A DNA stretch of 64,000 nucleotides from Haplomitrium mnioides. Its lineage: Eukaryota > Marchantiophyta > Haplomitriopsida > Calobryales. Positions 1 to 12,658 of the stretch are shown piece after piece (the first letter of the stretch is position 1; every line of letters begins with the position of its first letter). Position numbers and translations under genes: made by a program. The notes below the pieces were generated by a model. The model worked only from the letters and a program-made list of their open reading frames with translations, made no database searches and had not been told where the DNA came from. Location of the stretch: NCBI GenBank assembly GCA_049999725.1, contig JBNGIS010035816.1:1-64000 (forward strand). Reading direction: 5' to 3'.

Positions 1-393
1 ATCATAGATTGCTCGATGTGTAGAAAGTATTTATTGTACCGGAGTATCTTCTTCTATTTGAAGAGCATGAAGTTGAGAATCTAGACAAACATTTTGAAAA
101 TCATTACAAGTATTTGATTGTTGTGAAGGTGGAAAGGTAATTCTGTTGTGAGTTGTCATCTTTATTTTTAAGGGATGTAGGCCTCAATCTCTTGTTGGGC
201 AAAAAAAAAGTCATTCCACCACTGAATATTAGAATCTCTAAAGAACTTGTAGCAGTTCTCACTTATGTTGTCCCTTATTGAAAATACCACTTTATCGGCA
301 TCCACTTCTCTTTCTTCCTTTTGAGATCATTTGATTTCAAAATATGCCTTGAGAGTAATCAACATTGAACTCAAAATTTCTTTGTCCACTTCA

Positions 394-493
394 NNNNNNN
401 NNNNNNNNNNNNNNNNNNNNNNNNNNNNNNNNNNNNNNNNNNNNNNNNNNNNNNNNNNNNNNNNNNNNNNNNNNNNNNNNNNNNNNNNNNNNN
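394..493. other. Assembly gap (100 N)
   Basis: A run of exactly 100 N inside the C-terminal exon of the copy 1 DUF7869 gene. Judging from copy 4, the missing part follows FNQQFK and precedes the PKVDREILNSML segment. Confidence 0.98.
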
Positions 494-1461
494 CTTGAAT
501 TGTTGATTAAAAGCAATATCATGCATCTTTTGAACCAAAGAAGGACGTTGCTGCAGAAACATTTTGAAATCCCAAGTTTCCAACAAAAGAGTCTTCTGAG
601 GTTTAGGATTATAGGATAGTTGAAGCGCCTTGCTAAGACTCGTAATCGTGAAAACTTTGACATGTTTTAAATGTTTCGAGAATTGGCTGAACATTTGATC
701 GATTTGATCATGAGTGTGGCCAACCATGAGAAATCCCACCTTGATTTTTCGAAAAACATTCTTGGCAATAAGTAGACTAAGATATTCAAACAAGATAGAA
801 TTCTTATTCTCTCGTGTCGTATTGTCCAACTGAAGATACAAAGTTGGAGGCAGCGGGTCTTCAAAGTCACATAATATTTTGTTGAGCACAGTAACTATCA
901 AATTAAATTTCTTCTCAAGTTTCCGTACATCAAGAAGACCCTCAAAAGAAGAGCATGATTGAATATTAAGGCACCAACAACATGCACACCCACCAAACAA
1001 TCTTTATCAATGTTTTTAAGTGGCGATGGCCAATATGGAATAACAGTTTTCTTTTGATACATTCCATCAATGACAATTCCCAGGTATTTTTTACCATCGG
1101 CACAACATTTTCTTCGATGGTTTGCACGTTTTGATCTTTCTTTCATTTGTTAGTCATGATGAAGAAACAATTGGCAATTATATTTTAGTGCATTATCACA
1201 AAGCACGAAGGAAAAACTAGTTCAATAAAACATATGTCGATACTTGTAACTTCAAGACACAACCTGAGGTGTCAAAAACATTCAAGTCATCTTAAACAAA
1301 TGTTTGAATTTGTTGAAACGAAACACTTTGTTAGAAGATTTATAACAAACTTTAGGCAATTTGAAAAAAGAAAAATCTATTTTGAGAAGAAAAAAACAAG
1401 ATTTGCAAACAAAGGTTACCAAAACACATCCTCTAAGCGTTTAAGATGAGTAGAGACAACA

Positions 1462-1770
1462 ACTAATCATATGCGCGCATAGGACCAATATAATAACACC
1501 AATATCATGGCTTGTTGTGAATGTTGTCGCGACTTGTTTTAAAAGAATCAAGAACAAATCCTATGTGCACATAGGATTTGCGAACAACAAAAACAATTGT
1601 TTCAAATTTATTTTTACAAGGGCTCTTCATTTAAAGAAACAAAAACAAAACTTGTTGCAAAGCTAAGGTCACCACAACAATCAAAATCATTTTCTAGTTT
1701 TATTCGACTGTAGACAAGGTTAAAATTGAAATATAAAACAACAGACTCTATGCGAGCATAGACTCTCTTC
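1462..1770. repeat. Palindromes in the DUF7869 gene intron, copy 1
   Basis: The intron between the two main exons (about 1190-1947) contains scattered copies of the element's palindrome in its CCTATG...CATAGG form. Examples are ATATGCGCGCATAGGACC near 1470, CCTATGTGCACATAGG near 1560 (a perfect palindrome) and CTATGCGAGCATAGAC near 1748. Equivalent palindromes sit at the same place in copies 3, 4 and 5. Confidence 0.7.
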
Positions 1771-2629
1771 TCACAACTCAACTTGCTAAGAATTATTTGA
1801 CTCAAATCTTCTTTGCTAAATAACTTCCAAAAAAAACATCTTTTAGCTCTAAGTTGAGAAAACATAACATCTCTAAAACTAGGCTTTGAGTCTAGAGAAA
1901 AAAGGATAGACTAGCCAAAGGTGTCAAAAGAGAAGAAAATTTATTACCTTTGTCGGACTCCAAGACAGATTTCTCTCGCAAAGATTTTATTTCTTCACAT
2001 GTTTCACAAACAACAAATCTATTGCGTTTTGGAATTTTTACATTTGGAAAATGAGTTCTCCAATGTTTTGTAAAACCCAAGAAACTAAGAATACAATGGG
2101 GATGTTTCTCTTTCAAATAAGTTGTGTAGTGGTCATAAACTTCTTATTTTGTAAACTTATCAGACAAGTTGTACACCTCGTGAGTGGGCATTCTCTCGTA
2201 ATGTCCTTGGAAAAAATATCCATCCACTCACGCACAAAAACTCCTTTAGCAGACAATTCTCTTTTTCCAAAAATGTCTCTAAGATCTACATTTTTTAGAT
2301 TTTGAATCTTTTGGATTCTATTATTCCCTAATGCTAATATTAATTTGAAAGCTCTTCTACAAACAAAGGTACCACCGTGCAGTGTAAACTGATTTTCAAC
2401 ATCAGAGTTTTTTCTTAGTATTCCCCACTGTAGTGTGATATCTCGATTCTTCATGCTTTGTTGAAAGTACGTTTCTCTCACAATTTTCAAAAAACCTGTC
2501 TTGCACAACCACAAGCAATTATTTCGACAACAAGAAATTCTCTTCGATTTAAAAATGGACATTGGATCGAGTTTTTTCTTTACAAAGCTCTCGTCATGAT
2601 GGACTTTCCGCAAAGAATTTTTGCGTAAG

Positions 2630-5600
2630 TGTCATAATACATAAGAAAGCATATTGGCCAATATGTGAGGATCCTGGATCGTTACTACCAAAGATTGAAG
2701 CTATAATTGTTGTATTGTCACGTTTTCACTACTTTCAATCACTTAAGGCAGATTGAGACCTTTGGTTAAGCTTTCTATTGATCTGTCTTCACTCACTCTT
2801 ACTCTCTCTTCCAACCCACAACCAAAGGAAAACAACTCTCAAGCAATAGTAGATGAAATTTAAACCCTTCCTCATAATTAGACACTCATTCACTTTCCCT
2901 TTCTTAGAACACAAGTAAGGTCCTTCTCGATTTCAGGTACTCACCTCCATTTTGGCCCTCAAGGTTGCTGCTTCAGTTGAATCACAGTCGATGTCACTCC
3001 TTCATCAGCCTCCTTCCTACTCAGCACTACTCCTCCAGTCTTTGATAGGGAGATGTGGCTTCAATGCACATCACCATAATTCCACTTGCAACTCTGAATT
3101 GTGCTCCAGCCAAGTTAGAAGCCTCTAGAACTGAGACACACAAAAGCAAATTTCTGTAGGTAATCTTTAAGTTAGAATCTTATGAGGTTACTTCTTCTCA
3201 TCTTGTTGTCCCTCAGTCAAGAAGTTCAACAGCCCTCTCTGAAATCCTGAACACTCACCCACCAGATCTCCACTCCTACATGAATACGATTACTCCTCTA
3301 TTGCACAAACTCCTAATCCCACATGCAATGTCCAAAGATACCCCTCCTTGCAACATTCATGGCTAGTGGATCTGAAATATGTCCAACATATTCTAAATCC
3401 CTGCTCACTTCCCTGAATTTAGAGAAGGCACTTCCTTTATAACTACCACTTTCTTCTCTAACATTCATAATTCAGATGTCCATTCCTCCTTTCAGCATCA
3501 TACATTCCAAGCACCGAGGGACATCTCATCCTTTTCCATTCCAAATAAAAATTCATATTCCTTTACTTGAGGGATTCACAATTCAAAATTCAGATCTAAC
3601 AATGCTGGAATTCTTGAATTGCAAAGGTGAGTGGTTGCTCTCCATCAAAATTTTCTTCCTTTCTTACATATGAGAGCTCTCTCTCTCTTTCAAAATCTCA
3701 ATTGCACTATCCACTCACTAGGAGAATAACTACCAAAACAGCAGTTATCCCCTTCCACTAATCACTCCTAACATTCTATATAAGAACCTCATGTTCTACA
3801 TCTAGCTACCTTCATCTGAACTGCTACACTACTAATCTAACTTACAGCTAATCACAACAACCAGACCCTCTTTCTTCATGCTATCTGCTGACATATAAGC
3901 ACTAACCTATAGAGAATTACTTGAAACTAACATTCTAACTAAATACTACGTTTTACTTCTCCTAGCCTAGATATGCAGAACCTCCATCACAACCTTCTTA
4001 GGATTCAGTTGGGAATGCTCTGTTTCTCCCAAACTGTTTCCATGCTCCTTATAAGAACCTTCCAAAGCTTCCCTTCCTTCATTAACTCGCTGTAGGAACT
4101 CCTTCCCACTCTCCATTTTCACTAACTCCTCAAATCGCTTTCTATAAGAGCTACTCACCACTTCCTTTTGAACTAACTCCTTCATAACTCCGTATAAGAA
4201 CAATGCATAAGCCCTCTTTTAAGTTAACTTGTCGAAAAGCTTGATATAAGAACAACACCCGGGCTCCCTTGACTAACTTATCGAAAAGCTTGATTTAAGA
4301 ACAATATAGAAGCTCCTTTTCAAAATTTCAGGATATACACTCTGAACTTTCACATTGGCGCATTTTCATGTTTAGAACTTTCAGCACTCGACTTGATTCG
4401 AACTTTCTAAAAATGTCCCATTCAAACTTTCATGATCATTGCCTTCTTCTTAACCGCTCCAAATCTTTGACAGATCACTCCTTTGGCTGATTATTTCTAA
4501 TCCCTCCAATTCTTTGCTTGAGGCAATCTTTCGATCCGATCTTCGGATGTATGTAGCCCGCTTCTGATTCGAACATCGGAAGCCTCGCTCCTAGGCTTAC
4601 TTCAGATCCTCTGATACTGCATGCTTCTGATCTGATCTTCGGATTTCTTTCCTCGCACAACCTTCGGATTCTCGCGGACCTCACACTTTGGATCAGCTCA
4701 TCAGCTCGTATGGCACTAACTGTTCAAATAGCTTGATATAGAAACTCTCCATAGCTTTCTTTTCACACTAAGTCCATAGTTCGCTTGGTATAAGAACCCT
4801 TCATAAGCTCCTCTTACTCAATTAACCCCTCATTCTTCTTCTCTCTTTTGAATAATTAGGCAAGCTCGTTTCTTGTTCAAACTCTTCAGTGCAACAGGGG
4901 ATTCACAACAAATCGTTTGTCGCAGGGACCTTTACAGCTTGGATTCTTTGCACACATTCCTTCCTCATAGAGATCTTCATATTAAATTCTTCGCAAGACA
5001 ATTTGGCCAATTCCTGTTTCGTAGGACTTCTCATAGATCGATTGCTCACAATAGGTTCCTTCATCGTAGGGCAATCTCCTCTTTACATTTATATTTCGCA
5101 GAGGCGTTTCTTCATAGGATCTTCATTGTCGTGCTTCCTTTGTTTCACAATGAATTCTTTCATCAATTTGCCGCAAGTCCCTTCCTTGCAGAGCTTCCTT
5201 CCCAGGTGATTCTTCTTCATATGAGGTCATCGCTCACACATTTGCCTTCTAATTTTGCAAGGGCCTCCTATTTTTTCATAGCCGATTCTTCTTCATCACA
5301 TCATATTTTGCAGGAGGGCAATTTGCCTTCCCTGGCCGACCTCTTTCTTTCCTAAGGACATTCTTCGCTCAGGTCTCCTCGAAGGGATATTCACAGGGAT
5401 CTTCGTCAAAGCTCAATTTCCACTACTGGCCGATTCTTCAGCAAGGCATCTTCTTCTTCGCGGACCTCTTCCTTCGTTCACGCTGAATCCTTTGGTCATT
5501 TCTTTGCAGGCAATCATTTTCTTACATAGAGCTCCTCATAGGTTGATTGTCTCCTCATTGTTGGTAGATTCTGAGTACATTCATATTTCCAAGAGATTTT

Positions 5601-6642
5601 TCACATAAGCATTCCTTCAGCCTAGAGCAATCGTTGCACGATTCTCTGCGATTCCGCTATGTACAATTCTTCAAAGCTATAACAAAGGCCACAAGGAAGC
5701 TCGCGAGATACGCTGGTCTCTACATACTGAGGATTTAATCCCATAAGAACTTCCCATGGACATAGGAGTAATATATAAGGGCTCAACACCCTACTTCTTT
5801 CAAGAGGCAGCCCCTTATTGGGTGTAAGGCCACCGCATTACTCCTCTTCTACCCCTGGACGGACCTAGTTCAGGGCTTATCCTTCCCCCCCCTTCTCCAC
5901 CCTCAGGGCACGTTGTCCTCCAAGTTAGATGTAGTCTTCAGTAGAGTAGTAGGCTTGGCTTGGCCCTTGACAATAGGTTAGTTTTGTTTTATTTTTATTT
6001 TTTATTCTTTTTAGATTTTCCACAACTTTCCTATACTTCTAATCAAAACATAGCCTATTACCCTATTCCTTTCATTTTGACATTTGATTCTATTATTCTA
6101 TCATACTATTACATTTTTAATTTTATTTTTATTTTTCTATTCTATTATACTGCCCTACTCTGGTTTTAAGTCAAAAATATGACCCCTATATGTTATTCTT
6201 TTTCATTATATATATATTTATTTTTAATTTATTTTTATATTTTGAATTGTGTTGGGCTTCCTTACCCCGCCCCACATTTCCAACCTCAACCTTAATCGCT
6301 CCGTCGGTCATTGTCAAACCATATAAAAACATTATCCTCTAAAGAAAGGCAAAGAATGAGCAAAGTCCTCGATACAACTTGAACACCGTTACTGGACCTT
6401 CTGGAATCTTCCGAACTCGACACTCGATATCTCGATAAGGCAATTACGCTCAGTAGCTTCCTTGCCAACTGCTGAAAGTCACACCTCCTGATCGTCGGCT
6501 TCCTCTTGTATCCCCAAAATCACCAAAAACATGGAGTATAATCACCGATAACATCGTCGACACCCTTCTGTAGCTAGTGTTCACTGCTGCAATGGAGTGT
6601 TTAATCAAAATTTTCTTCTAAAGACCAAGACATATCACCATA
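2630..6642. mobile_element. 4.0 kb insertion with 5-bp target duplication GTAAG
   Basis: Copies 3 and 5 are continuous across this point (sequence CGTAAGGTGTTTACCCG in antisense), but copy 1 is interrupted by 4,013 bp. GTAAG is present on both sides (2625-2629 and 6643-6647), as expected for an LTR-element target duplication. The insert begins TGTCATAATAC. It ends CACCATA, so the right terminus does not show the usual CA, and no matching long terminal repeats were seen. A G-rich tract on the minus strand near 5880-5910, next to GGAGGACAACGTGCCCTGAGG, resembles the end of a Ty3-like pol plus polypurine tract; this would make 2630 to about 5870 a long 3' LTR. That interpretation is tentative. 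No credible protein is encoded. Confidence 0.6.
3770..4830. repeat. Diverged short repeats inside the insertion
   Basis: Recurring degenerate units of the form TATAAGAAC...AAGCTCCTTTT...AACT occur near 3777, 4047, 4190, 4240, 4290, 4730 and 4788, with CTTCGGAT-type repeats between 4500 and 4680. Open frames here are by-products of the repeats. A second set of short GCAGGG/CATAGG units continues from about 4900 to 5600. Confidence 0.5.
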
Positions 6643-7310
6643 GTAAGGTGTTTACTCGTTTGGGTTTTGGCCCGGACAAAGAATTCTTATGTTGTGCTGG
6701 ATAATTCAATCCGTAAGCGTATCCATCAATAGGAGATAATTCATCCTGAAGATCTTGGTCGTCATTGTAAAGACTGTTTGTTCCATCGCAGAATATTTTC
6801 GAGAGATGAGTTTCTTCTTAGGGATTGGGAGAGCTGCACCATTCCAAAACCGAATCTTGATCAATATCTCTGTTAAAAAGAAATGTTTTTTATATGAAAA
6901 TTGGTGCCCTTGGCGATAACTCCAAAGAAATGTTGATTGATTGAGACTCTTTGCTAGAATCGTTTTCCAAACTATCGTTTGAAGATTCCTCCCAAAGAAT
7001 TCGATTTGTTTCAGATATCCCAATCTCTTTGCAAGGTGCAACTTGAATCGAAATCACTCGTTATTTGAGTGGTGCTATCGGGGAGAGTGGCTCATCTCCA
7101 AAATTAAAACTATCCATAGATTGTATATTCTTTGTGTTCTGAATAGACATACTTTGATCATGAATATCGAGGTCTCTCTCAGATGTGGACAAAGAAAGGT
7201 CTACAACTGTTTGGAATCTCTGTGTTGAACCTTTTTTTTACAATTACTTTGGAATACTCAGAAGAAAGATTCAACTTCGACCGCTTGATGGGCAACAAAG
7301 ATCTTTTGTT

Positions 7311-7465
7311 GGGTGAAGATTGTTTCTTTAATTCTCTGCGAGCATTGTTTCTTTAATTCTCTACAACGAACAAGTTGTTGAGTCAATCTTATAAGTGCAT
7401 TGGATTCACTCCTTGACCCTATGCGCGTACAGGGTTGAGTCCCTGATCCTATGCGCATATGGAGT
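7311..7465 (-). repeat. 30-bp coding palindrome repeats, copy 1
   Basis: In the first exon of the DUF7869 gene a 30-bp unit repeats five times in frame, giving ten-residue repeats of consensus E-P/S-N-A-R-I-G-S-R-S. Here it reads ELHMRIGSGT, QPCTRIGSRS, ESNALIRLTQ and two more decayed units. The DNA of each unit contains a version of CCTATGCGCGCATAGG, so the palindrome lies within codons. Copies 3, 4 and 5 show the same array. Confidence 0.75.
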
Positions 7466-7561
7466 TCACCTTCTTAATCTTTTTGGGCGGAGCTATCTGA
7501 TTCAACAGAAGTCATATTTTTCCCTAATATACTCGCAATCACACTGGATGCTTTTTGGTAC

Positions 7562-7661
7562 NNNNNNNNNNNNNNNNNNNNNNNNNNNNNNNNNNNNNNN
7601 NNNNNNNNNNNNNNNNNNNNNNNNNNNNNNNNNNNNNNNNNNNNNNNNNNNNNNNNNNNNN
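7562..7661. other. Assembly gap (100 N)
   Basis: A run of exactly 100 N. By comparison with copies 3 and 4 it hides the DUF7869 start codon and the first part of the shared promoter. Confidence 0.98.
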
Positions 7662-7751
7662 TTTCTTTATTTTTTGGCACCAGTTGAACCTACATGTCAA
7701 GAGCTCCACGAATCAATTTTTGGTAGAAAAAGAAGTTTTTTGAAATTTAGC

Positions 7752-7760
7752 TATAAAAAG
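7752..7760 (+). promoter_or_regulatory. TATA box of methyltransferase gene, copy 1
   Basis: TATAAAAAG lies 187 bp before the expected start. The matching site in copies 2 and 3 is TATAAAAGG, in the same flanking sequence (TTTAGCTATAAAA or TTTAGGTATAAAA). Confidence 0.6.
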
Positions 7761-8349
7761 AGCGCTGATAGAAAGTTTATTTCTATTGTCGTGAGTTCAG
7801 TTTTTGGCTTTCATTTTTTGGTTATTGCTATTTTAGCATTAACTTAGTTTTTTGCCATTTCCAGCCTTTAGTGATTTCTGAACTTTTGTTCATTACATTT
7901 TTTTTACTCTAAATAGACTCTTTTTTATTATCTTGAGAATAGCATCTCAAGGAATTGTTTCCCGCCATCCTCAACCGAAGCCATATAGGTATTCGAATGT
8001 TTTCAAGGCTCTATAGCTTACAAGATTGAAGTGGAAATGGCTAGTAAATTATTGTTCTTTGGAAGACCCTGATCAACATCTTTACCTTTTTGCCGGTGAA
8101 GGTGAAAAATTCAATTTGGGTCTACTGGTCCAAATTACTATGATCCGAGAGAGAAAGAAAGCCAGCATTGAGCTGCTTGTGTAGGTCCAAGACTCAATTG
8201 CCCTGCATTGTGCAAATTGCAAGCGATTTTATTTTTTTGAGTACAAGGAGAGAGACGTTTTTTCTGCGCATCTTCAGTCCTCAAAGGAAGATGGGATGTT
8301 AAATTCTGAAATCCTTTTTCTTTTGATTCTATTTTTACTAAGTTGTAGC

Positions 8350-8515
8350 TCGCAAGGAGTCCATGTGAACATGGAGACCCGGGGTCCATGTGCGCATGGC
8401 CTCCCACGTCCAAGCACGTCTGGAGATCGAAGTTTATGCGCTTCTGGACTTGGGAGTCCATGCGCGCATGGACCCCAGGTCTCCATGCTCGCATGGACTC
8501 CCATCATCCACACAC
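8350..8515. repeat. 24-bp palindrome array, methyltransferase intron 1, copy 1
   Basis: About six to seven imperfect units of GTCCATGCGCGCATGGAC plus a 6-bp spacer close to TTGGGA. The best unit is near 8457. Apparent open frames on both strands here are produced by the repeat and are not genes. Confidence 0.8.
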
Positions 8516-10196
8516 ACTTGAACTCTATTGTTCATTGCACGCTTGGTGTGTTATTAAAGCCCGTGCGTAATGTGAATGTCGAGTCTTACACTGTTACTAA
8601 TGCCTAAATTTTTTTGTCTTTATTTTCAGTTCACTCAATTTTTGGCCAATTTCGTGGACAACTACAAAGACGTGAAGCGCGTCAAGCGGGATTTCATCAA
8701 ACTCGTCATTCAAATCAAGATTCTGAAGCCCAACCAGGGCGTCAATATTCAATTACTGGTGCCGCATCCAAGCGAGGCAACATTCTCAGTTCATACAATA
8801 GGTACTTCTTCACAAAAGAAAAGAAAGGAGTTCAAGCCAGTTGAGGTTCTATAGAAGAAGAAACAGACTGCAAAAAAAAAAAAAAAAAAACATGCACCAG
8901 CACCCGTTATTGAGGAGGAGCCAGCCCCTCTGAATCAAAAGCAAAGTCTACTTCTTCTGCCCCCTCGTCTTCATCACCAAGCCACTCGAAGCAAGACTCA
9001 GAGGCAGAGCCAGAGCCAGTTTAGGCTTCTACATCTCAATCAAAAAGGCAATCCCACAAGAGGTTGCGTACTTTTTAGGAAAGGGAACAAGTGGATCCTC
9101 AAACAATGTTTGAAAAAGACAAGAATAAGACAAGGGAGTCTGCAATCCAGTGTTGTAGGGTCCGTGAAGAAACAGTAACAATAAGGTTGCAAAATTTGAA
9201 TCTGCCCAAGCTGGGAATGGACAACTGGGGTCCATTCCATATTCAAAGATTGAATGAGGATTTTGTTGAGCTTTTGGCGCAAAGAATACTCACCAACAAG
9301 TATGTGTACAGTTTTTTTATAGTGGTGGTTGACCCGAAGTGTGGGTTGAAGGACAAGTTAGATTTCAACATCGGGAACCCAAACAAGTATCGCTACAAGA
9401 TTGCAAGAGGCAATTATAGTGCTGCAGCAAGGCAACTACTAATGACAAAATATGGAGCAAAGAACCTTGCTCTATTGCTCTGCAATTGTTATGTCTTCGT
9501 GGGCCTCACACCAATAGAGGTCTGCATTTTTGCTACCGATGACAGTTACGACTAGGAGTACAAGCTGGAAATGATCTCTATTCAAAAGGTCAAGTATTGG
9601 CATCGGAGATTTGTAGAGAGTGGGATGGTTTCATCCCAAAAATTAAATAGAGAACTAGTTCTGGAGACTTTGGAGAATAAACCCAAGTCGACTCTTGAGA
9701 AGACAGTCACCTCTCAAGACAATTGGTTCCAACTAGCGTTCCAAAGTGGCAAGCTCTAAGAATTACAATAGAGCATATTTTCAATGTGGGAGAAAAATAC
9801 AATGAAGGGTCATAAGCCTAATACCAAGGGGTAATTGAGAATGGAGGACATGAAGTGGACGCCTTGGAGGTCCCTTCATGGTCTTTCTAATGAGGTGAAG
9901 ATTTCAGCCTTAAAGCGGGTGGAAGCTGGAGAGTTTTCAATAAACAAGATGTCTCGGGAGGTAGAGAGACACAAAGTTTTGGCGGTAATGGTGAAAAGTT
10001 TTTGTTTTGAGGTGTATTGCAGCATGTGGGAGGAGGCAAAAGAGGAGTACCCTCTTCACACAGAAGAGTCCAAGATGGCCTTGTTTTATTCAAGGTTCGA
10101 GGAGCTTTTGGTAAGTTCTTCCTTTCACACCACATTCAAGTCTTTGTAGTTGCATTGAATTTTTTTGTAAATTGTCCTTTGCTAAAAAAAAAAACT

Positions 10197-10440
10197 TAGG
10201 GTCTATGCGCGCATGGACATTGTAGTCCTTTCGCGTGAGGGTTGCGCGTTTGGCATTCGATGTCCCTGTAGGCAAGGACATCGAAGTCCATGCGTGCATG
10301 GACTTCGCAGTCCAAGCGACTAGGGACAACAAAGTCCATGCGCGCATGGACATCGAAGTCCATACGCATTGTTCCTGTATGCTTGGACTGCGTAGTCCAT
10401 ACACACATGGACTTCGATGTCCATACGTGCATGGAAGTCA
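10197..10440. repeat. 24-bp palindrome array, methyltransferase intron 2, copy 1
   Basis: About nine or ten units with a 24-bp period. The core is GTCCATGCGCGCATGGAC (perfect near 10335) and the spacer is close to TTCGAA, itself a palindrome. Most departures are CG to TG or CA, as expected from decay of methylated cytosines. Confidence 0.85.
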
Positions 10441-12007
10441 GTGTCGTTCTCTATCCTAAAAATGTTTTATATCTCTCCCTAATGTTTTATGTTTTTTTTT
10501 TGTGTAAGGGGACAAAACTTTAAACAGCAGCTGGCAAAAAAATTGACAGCAGTTGCGAAAGGTCAAAAAAATCAAGGGTTGAAGAAGCCTCTGAAGATCA
10601 GAACCAGCCTCCAACCTCAGTCTCCCATCCTCATGCTTTTCTGCTCCATTGCCAAAAGGCTAGAGAGTGGAAAACACGGCTGCAAAGCGATGCTGCATCT
10701 CTCACAACTAAAGGAGTTGTGAGAGATGAGGAAGAACATTTAATGCCCTACGTCGATGGTCTTAACATGGCATTTTATCAAGTCTACGGAGAGGCCAACG
10801 CTCAACAATTGAAGAGCCTTGTGAAACCTAGGTATTTCATTTTGGCTATTGCTGATATTCCTTACGGTTACAACCTTAAGGAATGTAAGCATGATGACTT
10901 TGAACCTTTTTCAAAAGATGACATTTTTGACATGGTATTATCTTTTGCGGCAATTATAACTTCGGACTTTTGGTCTTTTGTTATTATTCATTCGTCGCAG
11001 CAATTTGGCATCGTCGAGGATGCCCTTTAGAAAGTTTGTTGTGCAATCGACCACGATATCTGGTAAGTTGTTCTTTGATTATTTTATTTTATTATTTTAT
11101 TTCTCTTTTTCTTACTTCTCCTGCATTTTGGTTGCAATTTTGATTTGTTTGTTTTTCTTTTTACATGGACAAAAGCAATATTCATCATTCTAGTGGTACT
11201 AAAATCGCACATGCCCATAAATATAGGACTGTGGGCTATTGAACTAAAGAAAGAAAGAGGGACATGAGGCTCTTTAAGTTGCAGCTTGCTTTTTCGACCA
11301 GACTTCCTTTGTAGATCATGTGTAGTGTTTTTAGTTGTCATTCGGTTTTTGCCAAACTTAAACATCCAAGAGATGATGCTCATGTCAATGATTATCAAAA
11401 GCCATAAGCTCTTTGCAATTTTTTCATTGACCATTTGTCAAAAAAACATGATTGGATCCTAGATCTCTATTCTGGGTTTGGCATAGACCTTGTCTGTGCT
11501 TTAAAGCTGATGTGAAACTACATCATCGTAGAATATGATGGATGTCAGTCTATCTACATTCCTCAGAGGGTTTTGATGATGGCTTCATTACCATTCGATG
11601 TGACTGAGTCACAGAGAGTTTATGCATACTACAAGGAACCTGTTCCGCATAGTACTGTAGGTGCTACAGGTGACTCTATTGCGATATTTAGGACTGGAAA
11701 GTCTTGCCAGGACTCCCTAGCAACTACAGATGTTCAGCCTTTGGATTTAGATGAGACCATTCCTCTCGAAGAAGATAGAGTTTGAGGATCTGTTTGAAAA
11801 AATTGTATTATTAATAAAGTATTTTTCTTACAAGGTTTTATTTGCCAAAGTTTCATCTTCTTGCACTCTCAATCCATTTCAAGTCCTGTCATCTTGATTC
11901 AATTTGGTGCGCCTAAGAATGGTTTGAGTCAATTATTAGTCTAAGAAGGGTTTCAAGTCAATTGCTAATCTAAGGATGATTTGGAGTCAATTGCTAATCT
12001 AAGAATG

Positions 12008-12330
12008 GTTCAGAGTCCATGCGTGCATAAGCTTTAAGGCTATTATTCAAAGTCCTTGCACGCATAAGCCAAAGAGTTCTCGTTCAAAGTCCATGTGTGC
12101 ATAGGCTTTAGGGTTCTTGTTTAGAATCTTGGCGTACAAAGGCTTTAGGGTTCTAGTTCAAAGTCCATGTGTGCATAGCTTTATTGTTCTTGTTCAGAGT
12201 CTAAGCACGCACAGGCTTTAGGATTCTCGTTCGGAGTCTATGCATGCATGGGCTTAAGGGTTCTACTTTGGAGTCTATGCTTGCATAAGATTTAATAGCT
12301 ATGATATTCCAAGTCTGATTCAAAGTCCAT
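12008..12330. repeat. About 37-bp palindrome array, 3' flank of copy 1 methyltransferase gene
   Basis: About eight units, each containing AGTCYATGCGTGCATAGGC followed by TTTAGGGTTCTTGTTC. The palindrome is the same as in the introns, but the spacer is longer and different, so this array was not simply copied from the intron arrays. Confidence 0.8.
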
Positions 12331-12658
12331 ACCAGACTAAACATTCACATTTGCTTGTAATTGTTTTTCATAAAAAGATATATGTTTTATTTTATTTTTT
12401 ATGAATTTAGTGTATTCACAATAGTGTGAGGTTTTAATAAAATATTTCAATAACCAAAATGCTTGTTTTCTAGGGTGTTTATTATAAAGAAATGTTTCAA
12501 ATATAATCTCAATGTAAAATATGCAATTTGTATTTCTAAAAAATGATATTCTTTACAAAAAAAAGATAACAAACGTAAAATTAATGTTTTTCAATACCAA
12601 ATTACAAAAAATATATTTTTGAGTACTAAGTGAAATAATAACTCAATAGCGGTTCTTG

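Larger units (their letters stand above)
1..7561 (-). pseudogene. DUF7869-type putative transposase, copy 1, broken
   Basis: The minus strand reads from the gap at 7562 down to the window edge. The first long exon (7561 to about 1948, split by the 2630-6642 insertion) carries the ten-residue repeats, then GPKPKRVNTL, a Cys cluster, and VCETCEEIKSL just before a donor mutated from GTAAC to GTAAT. The second exon (about 1190 to 1) holds the core: VIDGMYQKKT (other copies have IDGMDQKKT), VGVHVVGALIFNHA, LYLQLDNTTRENKNS and GFLMVGHTHDQIDQMFSQ. From family knowledge this matches the DUF7869 domain of many eukaryotic multicopy genes; the three acidic positions fit an RNase H-like DDE/D transposase, which is my inference. 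A 100-N gap removes part of the C-terminus, and frameshifts occur near 660 and 900. The start codon lies in the second gap. Confidence 0.75.
7939..11785 (+). pseudogene. ParB-like/beta-class methyltransferase gene, copy 1, broken
   Basis: Four exons are inferred by comparing copies: about 7939-8297, 8630-10110, 10509-11062 and 11167-11785. The start ATG has become ATA. Exon 2 encodes a basic, Ser-rich linker, then the ParB-like domain (RLNEDFVELLAQRI, KYRYKIARGNYSAAARQLL, GLTPIEVCIFATDDSYD), where GGNHS has decayed to RGNYS. Exon 3 carries motif IV as FILAIADIPYGYN. Exon 4 carries motif I as LDLYSGFGID, with two positions degraded, and ends EEDRV-stop. Order IV then I places the enzyme in the beta class of DNA N6-adenine/N4-cytosine methyltransferases. 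Stops include VGY-stop-TKE, which is a Trp codon in the inferred ancestor. Acceptor 3 (AG to AT) and donor 1 are also damaged. Confidence 0.8.

Noticed and set aside
4873-5355. A 160-codon open frame on the plus strand
   Set aside because: It lies in the 4.0 kb insertion within short CT-rich repeats, has no recognisable domain, and a second overlapping frame is open as well.
10197-10440. Regular short repeats with a 24-bp period resembling a CRISPR array
   Set aside because: The spacers are nearly constant 6-mers, the units are palindromes in introns of a spliced gene, and no cas genes exist in this eukaryotic sequence.
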